A stretch of DNA of 12,552 nt from Ruminococcus flavefaciens (GTDB lineage: Bacteria > Bacillota > Clostridia > Oscillospirales > Ruminococcaceae): assembly GCA_004554385.1 (NCBI GenBank), contig SFMO01000172.1, positions 1 to 12,552 of the forward strand. Direction: 5' to 3'. Below are positions 5,649-12,439 of this stretch, in pieces (position 1 is the first letter of the stretch; every line of letters starts with the position of its first letter). The notes beneath the pieces were generated by a model. It had not been told where the DNA came from. It did not search any database and was given only the letters and a program-made list of their open reading frames with translations. The position numbers and the translations under genes are program-made.

Positions 5649-6455
5649 ATGAAAAGATTATTTGGTACAATGGCATTCATCGCAGCTCTCGTGCTTGCAG
5701 GCTGCGGAAAAGTAACTACTGCGGCTAAACCGGAGCCCACCACTACAGCACCTGCTACAAAGGCCGTCGCTACAGAGCCAACTACATCCGAGGATCAGAT
5801 GAAGCTCATCGGCGACAAGGCTACAGGTGATTCTGTATACATCATCGTTCTTGACAACAAGACAGGCAAGGACATCAAGGAGTTCACCATAAAGGCTGAT
5901 ACCGAGGAGGAATATCCTTCAAACATGATCGATGAGAAGGATCCATTCGTGAAGAACGAAAGACGTACTCTCTACTACGTTCCCGTAAAGACCAGCGACG
6001 TTACCTACGGCGACACAGACGAGATCGCTACTCAGGAATACACAGTAAAAATAAAGTTTACTGACGATAAGGAAGCTGAGCTCCACCAGTTCCCCTTCGG
6101 CGACCTTGACCATGCTGAGATCCTTATGGATAAGGATCTGACTTATATCCTCTACACTTCCAAGCTCTCAGACAAACCTGTCAGCACCAAGGAAGCTGAG
6201 AAAATGATCGCTGAGACAAACAAGTCCGAGGAATCTACAGAGCCCGCCTCTGAGATAGAAAACTCCTACAACGAGCCCGATAACAGCTACCAGCCTGTTT
6301 ACACAGAGCCTGTTTATACACAGCCGGTTTACACAGAGCCTGCAACTCAGTATATCGAGCCTGCTACACAGTATGTAGCTCCTACAGAAGCTCCTACACA
6401 GGCTGCTAATCCTAACGGCGGCTGCACCGGCGGCGACGCACTTTTTAATCCATGA
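5649..6455 (+). CDS. Surface lipoprotein with Pro/Tyr/Thr repeat tail
   Basis: The 268-residue protein starts with a lipoprotein signal peptide ending in the lipobox L16-A-G-C19, so it should be lipid-anchored outside the membrane at C19. A Thr/Ala/Pro linker (20-48) precedes a globular domain (about 60-172) with VYIIVLDNKTGKDIKEFTIK and a later TYILYTSKLSDKP. The pattern suggests a beta-rich domain, but I recognise no family. The tail (213-251) has three PVYTE/PVYTQ units, then two PATQY units, and the protein ends GGCTGGDALFNP with a single cysteine near the C-terminus. GGGAGGA lies 6 to 8 bases before ATG 5649. The gene starts 17 bases after the dockerin-transglutaminase stop and overlaps the acyltransferase start by 4 bases. 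Function unknown; context suggests cell-surface work with its neighbours. Confidence 0.85.
   Translation: MKRLFGTMAFIAALVLAGCGKVTTAAKPEPTTTAPATKAVATEPTTSEDQMKLIGDKATGDSVYIIVLDNKTGKDIKEFTIKADTEEEYPSNMIDEKDPFVKNERRTLYYVPVKTSDVTYGDTDEIATQEYTVKIKFTDDKEAELHQFPFGDLDHAEILMDKDLTYILYTSKLSDKPVSTKEAEKMIAETNKSEESTEPASEIENSYNEPDNSYQPVYTEPVYTQPVYTEPATQYIEPATQYVAPTEAPTQAANPNGGCTGGDALFNP
6294..6380 (+). repeat. In-frame tandem repeats in the lipoprotein tail
   Basis: Three 15-base units (6294-6308, 6309-6323, 6324-6338) encode PVYTE, PVYTQ, PVYTE. Two 21-base units (6339-6359, 6360-6380) encode PATQYIE and PATQYVA. The 15-base copies are nearly identical in DNA and the 21-base copies are more diverged. Unit-length multiples of three mean copy-number change would keep the frame. 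Confidence 0.8.
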
Positions 6456-7498
6456 GTAATCGCATACTTTATCTGAGCCGCATCAAAGCTCTTGCCTGCA
6501 TTGCTGTTGTGATCCTACACGGATTCTATGCAGCCAATGCCTTTGCGGCAACTACAGGCGCTCAGAGCACCATGCTCTCCATAAGAAACGCTATGATGTG
6601 GGCTGTGCCCTGCTTCGTAATGGCTTCGGGAGCACTTCTCCTTGACAGGAATCGTATCCTTTCAAACAAGAAGCTCTTCGGAAAATACATCCCACGTATG
6701 GCAATTGCACTTGTTGTGTTTTCCCTGCTGTTCTCGGTATTCGACGGAATATTGCTCAAACATTCATCTGTCGGCAGCATCATAACTGACTCAATCAGCG
6801 ATATTTTCCTGGGCACAGGCTGGGCGCATATGTGGTATATCTATCTTATGCTGGCGATATATCTCCTGCTCCCGTTCTATAAGATGATAAGCACTAATGC
6901 AAAGCCTTCTGACCTGAAATACCTGCTCCTTGTTTACTGCGTGTTCATGTCACTGCTTCCGTTTATCACAACGATTTCGGGGAAGGCACTTCCATTCTAT
7001 ATATGCGTGTACACCATTTATCCGTTTTATTTCTTCCTCGGTCATGTGCTCCACACAGGAGTGATAAAGCTGCCGAAGAATGCCTGCGGACTGATGTTCC
7101 TTATCTGTATCGGAATAACCGCAATGCTGACGGTGTACAGCTGCACATCAGCTGAAACAGCTCCGGAAACAAGCGGTAAGGTCAAGGCACTTCTTGAAGG
7201 CTACTCATTCCCTGTGTATATAGCTGCTTCTGTGGGAGCTTACGGATTCTTCCGCAGAACAAGGAACAAGCCCTTCCCCGTTCTCGACACTATCGCCGCA
7301 GAGCTGGACAACTGCTCCTTCGGCATATATCTGATACACATGGCGGTGCTTAAATACATCTTCGCTGTTATGAAGTTCAATCCCTTCGAGCACGGCGGCA
7401 CTATTGCAGTTATAGGCATTTGCCTGATAACTCTGGTCATATCCTACGTTATTACAAGACTTCTGAAGCTTGTACCATACGTGAACAAGATCATATAA
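6452..7498 (+). CDS. Acyltransferase-3 family membrane protein (probable surface O-acetyltransferase)
   Basis: The 348-residue protein has about ten hydrophobic segments. Its N-terminus RIKALACIAVVILHGF carries the Arg and His23 typical of acyltransferase-3 (OatA/WecH-like) proteins. Later GTGWAHMWYIYLMLAIYLLLPFY and CSFGIYLIHMAVL are further family hallmarks. These proteins move acetyl or other acyl groups across the membrane to extracellular sugars such as peptidoglycan, polysaccharide or teichoic acid. The length is normal for a stand-alone membrane domain, and there is no attached SGNH domain. The ATG overlaps the lipoprotein stop (ATGA) and no clear ribosome binding site precedes it, so translation is probably coupled. 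The substrate is unknown; the neighbouring SH3/transglutaminase protein hints at cell-wall modification. Confidence 0.87.
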   Translation: MSNRILYLSRIKALACIAVVILHGFYAANAFAATTGAQSTMLSIRNAMMWAVPCFVMASGALLLDRNRILSNKKLFGKYIPRMAIALVVFSLLFSVFDGILLKHSSVGSIITDSISDIFLGTGWAHMWYIYLMLAIYLLLPFYKMISTNAKPSDLKYLLLVYCVFMSLLPFITTISGKALPFYICVYTIYPFYFFLGHVLHTGVIKLPKNACGLMFLICIGITAMLTVYSCTSAETAPETSGKVKALLEGYSFPVYIAASVGAYGFFRRTRNKPFPVLDTIAAELDNCSFGIYLIHMAVLKYIFAVMKFNPFEHGGTIAVIGICLITLVISYVITRLLKLVPYVNKII

Positions 7499-7499
7499 A
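7470..7499 (+). promoter_or_regulatory. Possible promoter for the GNAT gene, inside the acyltransferase 3' end
   Basis: TTGTAC (7470-7475), 18 bases, TATAAA (7494-7499) overlaps the acyltransferase stop. A start near 7506 would fall inside the 5' arm of the terminator (7503-7510), so this transcript would not carry the intact hairpin. This would explain how the downstream gene is expressed past a strong terminator. Confidence 0.35.
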
Positions 7500-7502
7500 T
7501 GC

Positions 7503-7526
7503 AAGCTCCCTTCGGGGAGCTTTTTA
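7503..7526 (+). terminator. UUCG-loop terminator of the dockerin-transglutaminase operon
   Basis: AAGCTCCC (7503-7510), TTCG loop, GGGAGCTT (7515-7522), then a T-run. An 8-bp stem with a C(UUCG)G tetraloop is very stable and this is a textbook intrinsic terminator. It lies right after the acyltransferase stop and about 18 bases before the GNAT start codon. Confidence 0.92.
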
Positions 7527-7543
7527 TTACTCCGAGGTGAAAC

Positions 7544-8278
7544 ATGAAAACAGTTTATGCAAACGACTACAGCCGCTTTATCAACTGTGCGGAAAGTATT
7601 GACATATGCAGAGTTTTTCCGCTTTCTGTCGCAGAAAAATACCAGAGCGGCAGCATTTATGAGACACAAAACTGCATCCTTATCCGTCACAGGAACAACT
7701 TTACCTTTATCTCCGGAAAGCCTGCCGATGACGAGATCAAAGAGATACATGAGCTTATCCTTTTGGAAAAGCTTAAATTCATGTGCAATGACAACTCATT
7801 ATCACAAAAGCTTGCTGATTTGGGCGGAGTTGAGCTTATTCCCCGTGATTCTTACAGATTCGCTGCAAATACAGCCCCAGAGGTACATATCCCCGAAGGT
7901 TTTGAGCTCAGGAATATCGACAATGAACTCTTTGACACCATTACAGGCGCAGTAGCTCCCTCGCTCTACTGGGACAGCTTTGAACAGTTCAGCAAATATG
8001 GCACAGGAGTCTGCATAATGAACGGAAACAAAGCCGCATCATGGGCTTTCACATCTGCCGTCAGCAGAGACGAGGCAGATATCGGCATTGAAACTGCAAA
8101 AGTCTTTCAGCACCGCGGTCTTGCTTATACGGCAGCTGCCGCTGTAATACATGAGATACTCCCATACCGCCGCCCCATGTGGACCTGTCAGCGTTCCAAT
8201 CCCGGTTCAGCACGTACAGCTGAAAAACTGGGATTTGTCAAGTGCGGTGAATATTTACTGATAAGAAAAAATAACTAA
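7544..8278 (+). CDS. GNAT-family N-acetyltransferase
   Basis: The protein has 244 residues, with an N-terminal part of about 115 residues lacking clear motifs and a C-terminal GNAT fold (about 118-240). The acetyl-CoA loop is visible as ADIGIETAKVFQHRGLAYTAA (179-198), with the HRGLA turn in place of the commoner QxxGxG/A. A later NPGSARTAEKLGFVKCGEY (219-237) is the usual N...A...LGF motif. The two-part layout resembles the GNAT_acetyltran (ZmaR-like) family, several of whose members acetylate small molecules or antibiotics; the substrate here is unknown. GAGGTGA sits 3 to 4 bases before the ATG. It is separated from the upstream operon by a strong terminator. Confidence 0.85.
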   Translation: MKTVYANDYSRFINCAESIDICRVFPLSVAEKYQSGSIYETQNCILIRHRNNFTFISGKPADDEIKEIHELILLEKLKFMCNDNSLSQKLADLGGVELIPRDSYRFAANTAPEVHIPEGFELRNIDNELFDTITGAVAPSLYWDSFEQFSKYGTGVCIMNGNKAASWAFTSAVSRDEADIGIETAKVFQHRGLAYTAAAAVIHEILPYRRPMWTCQRSNPGSARTAEKLGFVKCGEYLLIRKNN

Positions 8279-8301
8279 TGTCATCTCACGCTCTCTCCGC
8301 A

Positions 8302-8307
8302 TATAAT
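8302..8307 (+). promoter_or_regulatory. -10 box before the small membrane-protein gene
   Basis: TATAAT at 8302-8307 matches the -10 consensus; at 17 bases upstream the sequence TGTCAT is a poor -35. The 5' UTR would be only about 14 bases but would include GGAAGGAG (8313-8320). Confidence 0.4.
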
Positions 8308-8327
8308 ACAGCGGAAGGAGTGGTCTT

Positions 8328-8657
8328 ATGGAAAAAGCCGAGATAATCGCCATTGCTGTTGTGGCTGTCATTGCCGCCGCAGAGCTTTTCTGCCTGTTTA
8401 TATGCTCAAAGCTGAGACCCGAATGCTATCCCCTGTGCATTGCACAGCTTGTGACTGCGCAGGATAAGGAGCTCAGGCAGCGCCTTGAATACATAGCCTC
8501 ATTTATCGAGAGCGGCAGTAGCTTCGCAGATACCGTCCTGCTCATTGACATCGACGGCACACAGGAACAGTTACAGCTTTGCAGGGAGTTCTGTAACAGC
8601 TATCATGCTATGGAGCTTATAAAAATTGCAGACATTGAAAAGCACTTGAAGAATTGA
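8328..8657 (+). CDS. Small single-pass membrane protein, unknown function
   Basis: The 109-residue protein has one N-terminal hydrophobic helix (about 5-27) and then a cytoplasmic-looking globular part with mixed charge. Six cysteines are spread through it (22, 26, 33, 37, 85, 89), the last two as CREFC. I recognise no family. The segment TVLLIDIDGTQEQLQLCREFC looks like a strand, turn and helix, loosely glycosyltransferase-like or Rossmann-like, but this is too weak to name. GGAAGGAG precedes the ATG with 7 bases spacing. It lies 49 bases after the GNAT gene and ends 95 bases before the recD2 start, with no clear terminator between. Confidence 0.75.
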   Translation: MEKAEIIAIAVVAVIAAAELFCLFICSKLRPECYPLCIAQLVTAQDKELRQRLEYIASFIESGSSFADTVLLIDIDGTQEQLQLCREFCNSYHAMELIKIADIEKHLKN

Positions 8658-8689
8658 GAATTATAGTATTACTTTTTTTGCCGCGAATA

Positions 8690-8718
8690 TTGCTATTTTT
8701 GTAATTATATGATATAAT
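8690..8718 (+). promoter_or_regulatory. Sigma-A promoter of the recD2-mreB operon
   Basis: TTGCTA (8690-8695), 17 bases, TATAAT (8713-8718). It lies over the same 15-base inverted repeat as the ECF sigma promoter (here 8704-8718) and matches that promoter at roughly 25 of 30 positions overall. The predicted start near 8725 supports GTG 8753 as the recD2 start codon. Confidence 0.78.
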
Positions 8719-8752
8719 ATAAGATGAATTTTTGTGTTCAGAGGTGAAAACG

Positions 8753-10975
8753 GTGGAGCATGAGGTCCTTCACATTGAGGGCACGGTGGAAAATGTCCTT
8801 TTCAAAAATGAGAATAACGGATATATCGTCCTTGACCTTGACGCAGGCGGAGAGCTCGTCACCGTTGTGGGAGAGCTTGGCGATATTGAAGAGGGCGAAG
8901 GTCTTATCCTTGAGGGAAGCTACATCACCCACCCACGCTTCGGCACTCAGTTCAGTGCAGTTTACTGCGAGAGAAAACTCCCCGAGACTGTGGTCAATAT
9001 TGAGAAGTACCTCGCTTCGGGAGCTGTCAAGGGCATCGGTCCCGGACTTGCAAAGAAGATAGTCGAGGTTTTCGGTGACCGCACTCTCGATATTATGGAG
9101 AACGCTCCCTTCCGGCTTGCCGAGATAAAGGGCATTTCTCCAAAGAAGTGCGACGAGATAGCCGCAGAGGCTCAGAAGCTTTTCTGCCTGCGCAATCTCA
9201 TGTCATTCCTGTCACAGTACGAAGTCAAATCACGCTTCGCCATGAACACCTACAGGAAATACGGCTCTGACGCCATGACCCTGCTGAAGCTGAACCCCTA
9301 CCTCCTTTGCAGTGAGGACATAGACCTGGAATTCAATAAGGCGGACACTATCGCTCACGATATGCACTTCGCACGAAACGACAGCAAGCGCATAATCGCC
9401 GGTGTACAGTATATCCTCAGGGCAAACGGCGGCATAGGTCATACCTGTCTGCCACTGGAGGTGCTTGCCAAGAAGACTCAGGACACCCTGGGAGTTTCCG
9501 AAAGCGACTTCTACAGCGCCTACAACGCCGCTCTTGACGATGATGAGCTCTTTGAGTACGTCAAGAACGACATAGAGTTCGTATATCTCCCCGATTATTT
9601 CTATGCTGAAAGCTTTATTTCCGACAGGATACACGTTCTTAAGGACTTCTCCGCTCCCGAGGACTTCAACTATGATACTCTCATCGACATCGAGGAAGAG
9701 GAGCATAATATAAAATATGAAACTCTCCAGCGTCAGGCTATAACTACTGCCGTTTCACGGGGACTTATGGTGCTGACAGGAGGTCCGGGTACAGGAAAGA
9801 CAACTACCCTCAACGCTATCATTTCCATTTTTGAGAAACGAGGCATGAAGGTGCTCCTTGCCGCTCCTACAGGCAGAGCCGCAAAGCGTATGTCTGACCT
9901 TGCAGGCTGTGAAGCAAAGACTATTCACCGACTCCTGGAAGTGGTCTATGACTCGGGAGACAGGCTCACCTTTGCCCATAATGAGAACAATCCCCTTGAC
10001 TGCGACGTTCTTGTTATCGACGAGATGTCAATGGTGGACGTGGTACTCTTCGAGAAGCTTCTCCGTGCAGTCCGTCTCGGGTGCAGGCTCATAATGGTGG
10101 GCGACAGTGACCAGCTACCCTCTGTAGGCGCAGGAAACCTCCTCGGAGATATAATCGACAGCGGCATAGTTCCCGTCACAGAGCTGAAGGAGATATTCCG
10201 ACAGGCTCAGCAGAGCGCTATCGTCACCAATGCCCACAGGATAGTAAAGGGCGAATATCCCGACCTTGAACGCAAGGACAGCGACTTCTTCTTTTTCAAG
10301 AGAAGCGACTATCAGATGGCTCTGAAGCTCATAGTAGACCTTGCAAAGACCAGACTACCCAAGGCGTATAACTACTCCCCAACCGAGGATATACAGGTAC
10401 TGACACCGTCAAGGAAGGGCGTCACTGGTACTGTGGAGCTCAACAAGCTTTTGCAGGCTGAGCTTAATCCCCCTGCCAAAAACAAACAGGAGAAAAAGGG
10501 CTATGTCTATACCTACCGCGAGGGTGACAAGGTCATGCAGACACGTAATAATTACGACATAACCTGGTCTAAGGACGGCGAACAGGGTGCAGGCATCTTC
10601 AACGGCGACATCGGACGCATTATCAGCATAGACAACAGAAGCTCCCTTGCAGTCATCGACTTTGACGGCAGAAAGGCTACATACTCCTTCGACCTGCTGT
10701 CTCAGGTCGACCTTGCCTACGCAGTAACTGTCCACAAGAGCCAGGGCTGTGAGTTTGAAGCAGTTATACTCCCTATAATGGGCGGCTTCGATAAGCTGTG
10801 CTACAGGAATCTGTTGTACACAGCTGTCACAAGAGCAAAAAAGCTCCTCATACTCATAGGTACTGAGGAGAATATATATAAAATGGTAGACAACAACAAA
10901 CGCACAAGGCGTTACACCTGTCTGCGCCATATGCTCGCAGGGACAAGCAAGAGCAGTTCCCCCTTCGGGCAGTAA
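8753..10975 (+). CDS. recD2: RecD2-like ATP-dependent 5'-3' DNA helicase
   Basis: The 740-residue protein matches the RecD2 plan: an N-terminal beta-rich domain (about 6-75), a helix-hairpin-helix region (about 93-140, GIGPGLAKKIVE and IKGISPKKCDEIA), then a superfamily 1B helicase. Motifs are Walker A GGPGTGKT (343-350), Walker B VIDEMSMVD (421-429), GDSDQLPSVGAG (450-461), TVHKSQGCEF (659-668) and YTAVTRAKKL (689-698). RecD2 unwinds DNA with a 5' tail and acts in repair and fork maintenance without RecBC. Length is normal for the family. GTG 8753 is chosen because GAGGTG (8741-8746) lies 6 bases upstream; a TTG at 8732 would sit almost at the transcription start. The mreB-like gene follows after 16 bases, so the two are probably cotranscribed. 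Confidence 0.93.
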   Translation: MEHEVLHIEGTVENVLFKNENNGYIVLDLDAGGELVTVVGELGDIEEGEGLILEGSYITHPRFGTQFSAVYCERKLPETVVNIEKYLASGAVKGIGPGLAKKIVEVFGDRTLDIMENAPFRLAEIKGISPKKCDEIAAEAQKLFCLRNLMSFLSQYEVKSRFAMNTYRKYGSDAMTLLKLNPYLLCSEDIDLEFNKADTIAHDMHFARNDSKRIIAGVQYILRANGGIGHTCLPLEVLAKKTQDTLGVSESDFYSAYNAALDDDELFEYVKNDIEFVYLPDYFYAESFISDRIHVLKDFSAPEDFNYDTLIDIEEEEHNIKYETLQRQAITTAVSRGLMVLTGGPGTGKTTTLNAIISIFEKRGMKVLLAAPTGRAAKRMSDLAGCEAKTIHRLLEVVYDSGDRLTFAHNENNPLDCDVLVIDEMSMVDVVLFEKLLRAVRLGCRLIMVGDSDQLPSVGAGNLLGDIIDSGIVPVTELKEIFRQAQQSAIVTNAHRIVKGEYPDLERKDSDFFFFKRSDYQMALKLIVDLAKTRLPKAYNYSPTEDIQVLTPSRKGVTGTVELNKLLQAELNPPAKNKQEKKGYVYTYREGDKVMQTRNNYDITWSKDGEQGAGIFNGDIGRIISIDNRSSLAVIDFDGRKATYSFDLLSQVDLAYAVTVHKSQGCEFEAVILPIMGGFDKLCYRNLLYTAVTRAKKLLILIGTEENIYKMVDNNKRTRRYTCLRHMLAGTSKSSSPFGQ

Positions 10976-10991
10976 GAAAGGAAGATAAAAA

Positions 10992-12011
10992 ATGGCAAAT
11001 ACTGATATCGGTATCGACCTCGGTACCTCAAATATCGTTATGACTATGGGAAACAAGGGCGTTGTTCTCAGCGAGCCCTCTGTCATAGCCTTCAATACCA
11101 GAACCGAAAGAGTCCTTGCTGTAGGCAAGGAAGCCTATGAGATGATAGGCAGGAACCCCGACTATATCGCCGTAAGACGTCCTATCAGCGAGGGAGTCAT
11201 CTCCGACGATGACCTCACTCACAGTATGATACGCGAGTTCATTCTTAAGGTCACAGGCAAACAGCTTATGAAGCCCCGTATAGTCATCTGCATACCCTCG
11301 TTCATCACCGACATCGAGAGCCGTGCAGTTGTGGAAGCCGCAAAGAGCGCAGGTTCAAGGCAGGTATACCTCATTCAGGAGCCTATTGCCGCTATGATAG
11401 GCGCAGGCGTAAACATCACAAAGGCAAAGGGACACATGATAGTCGATATAGGCGGCGGTACTACAGACGTTGCCATAGTTTCCATGAATGGTGTGGTAAG
11501 GTCTCATACTGTCAAGGTGGCAGGCAATGCTATCGACCGCTCTATCATCAAGTATATCCAGAACAAGTACAAGCTCCTTATCGGTGAGAGAACTGCCGAA
11601 AAGGTAAAGATAGAGCTGTGCAACCTCTATGACCCCAGTGACGAGATGACCTACATCGTCAAAGGAAGAAGCCTGCTGAAGGGTCTCCCCGCGCAGGTGC
11701 TTCTCAGTGAAACAGAGCTCTTTGAAGCTATCGAGGACGACACCTTCGCTATTATGGAGGCTATCCGCAAGGTCCTTGAAGAAGCTCCCCCCGAGCTTGT
11801 TGGAGACATCTACGACAACGGTCTCCTGCTCACAGGCGGCGGCGCTCTGCTTGGCGGACTTACTCAGCTAATCAAGCGCACACTCGGCATAAACTGCAAT
11901 ATCGCCAAGGACTCAATAAACTGCGTTGCTAAGGGTACAGGCATGGCATTCGGCAGAATGACTACCCTGCTTGATGGTTTTGAGGCAGCTACCGTATACA
12001 AGTACAGATAA
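10992..12011 (+). CDS. mreB: MreB-family actin-like rod-shape protein
   Basis: This 339-residue protein is a complete MreB/Mbl-type actin homologue. It has phosphate loop 1 IGIDLGTSNIVM (D9-L-G-T-S-N14), the catalytic-type glutamate in QEPIAAMIGAG (E130), phosphate loop 2 IVDIGGGTTDVA (152-159) and adenosine loop LLTGGGALLGG (281-289). MreB filaments run under the membrane and guide the peptidoglycan elongation machinery. No mreC or mreD follows; the gene sits alone behind recD2, so it may be an additional MreB/Mbl paralogue. The start has AAAGGAAGAT 7 to 10 bases upstream. Ruminococci are usually round to short oval, so an mreB-type gene is of some interest. It ends at a strong bidirectional terminator. 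Confidence 0.93.
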   Translation: MANTDIGIDLGTSNIVMTMGNKGVVLSEPSVIAFNTRTERVLAVGKEAYEMIGRNPDYIAVRRPISEGVISDDDLTHSMIREFILKVTGKQLMKPRIVICIPSFITDIESRAVVEAAKSAGSRQVYLIQEPIAAMIGAGVNITKAKGHMIVDIGGGTTDVAIVSMNGVVRSHTVKVAGNAIDRSIIKYIQNKYKLLIGERTAEKVKIELCNLYDPSDEMTYIVKGRSLLKGLPAQVLLSETELFEAIEDDTFAIMEAIRKVLEEAPPELVGDIYDNGLLLTGGGALLGGLTQLIKRTLGINCNIAKDSINCVAKGTGMAFGRMTTLLDGFEAATVYKYR

Positions 12012-12014
12012 CAT

Positions 12015-12046
12015 AAAAAATCCTCTCAAAAAAGAGAGGATTTTTT
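12015..12046. terminator. Bidirectional terminator between mreB and the minus-strand gene
   Basis: AAAAAATCCTCTC (12015-12027), a loop of six A, and GAGAGGATTTTTT (12034-12046) form a perfect 13-bp stem flanked by A and T runs, so it works on both strands. The stop codon of the minus-strand gene (12045-12047) overlaps the stem. Confidence 0.92.
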
Positions 12047-12386
12047 ACATTCTTTTGCTATGATAATAAATAACAACTTTTGAACCAGCTGGATACATTT
12101 TATCATTTGAGATTACTAATTGGTCATTTATAATAATTCTATCTACACACCCATCCCCCTTTAATATTCCAAAAACAACATCCCCCATAGGAATTACTTG
12201 AATATTATAAAAACCTGCTTTTTCAAGCATTTGAGAAAGCTCCCAATATTTCATAGTTTTATATCTATCAAATACATTCGGAATCATTATCATATCAGTT
12301 CGCCATAATAAATCATTGTTTTTTTCGTCATTTCCAATATCATTTATCCAAATAATAAAAACGATTAATAAATAGAAAGGAAACAA
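12045..12386 (-). CDS. Small protein with PASTA-like C-terminus, probably 5'-truncated
   Basis: As drawn from TTG 12386 the product has 113 residues: a hydrophobic start (1-13), then a soluble part whose end resembles a PASTA-like fold (YWELSQMLEKAGFYNIQVIP, later VDRIIINDQLVISNDK and a KVVIYYHS end). PASTA-like domains often bind cell wall, but assignment is tentative. The start is doubtful: no ribosome binding site precedes TTG 12386. The frame stays open upstream to a stop at 12453-12455, adding mostly hydrophobic residues that extend the membrane helix. I infer that the true 5' end was lost or interrupted, perhaps by the candidate insertion sequence to its right. The DNA is strikingly AT-rich compared with the rest of the window, suggesting foreign origin. 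Confidence 0.6.
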   Translation of the reverse strand: MFPFYLLIVFIIWINDIGNDEKNNDLLWRTDMIMIPNVFDRYKTMKYWELSQMLEKAGFYNIQVIPMGDVVFGILKGDGCVDRIIINDQLVISNDKMYPAGSKVVIYYHSKRM

Positions 12387-12439
12387 GGCTAATGTCCATG
12401 TCTTAAAAAGACCTATAATTAAAGTATGTATGCTAAAAT

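Noticed and set aside
7205..7750. A 181-codon minus-strand open frame across the acyltransferase end and the GNAT start
   Set aside because: It crosses a strong terminator, overlaps two convincing genes and encodes no recognisable motifs.
8291..8320. A partial hairpin (TCCGC with GCGGA) that could hide the ribosome binding site of the small membrane-protein gene
   Set aside because: The probable -10 box lies in its loop, so the local transcript would start after the 5' arm; the stem also has mismatches. It would matter only for readthrough RNA.
9230..9706. A 158-codon minus-strand open frame inside recD2
   Set aside because: It is fully antisense to the helicase gene, and its composition is what the complement of that gene would give.
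10409..11128. A 239-codon open frame on the minus strand across the recD2-mreB junction
   Set aside because: It lies antisense to two clearly recognised genes, has no ribosome binding site or recognisable domain, and follows the codon structure of the opposite strand.
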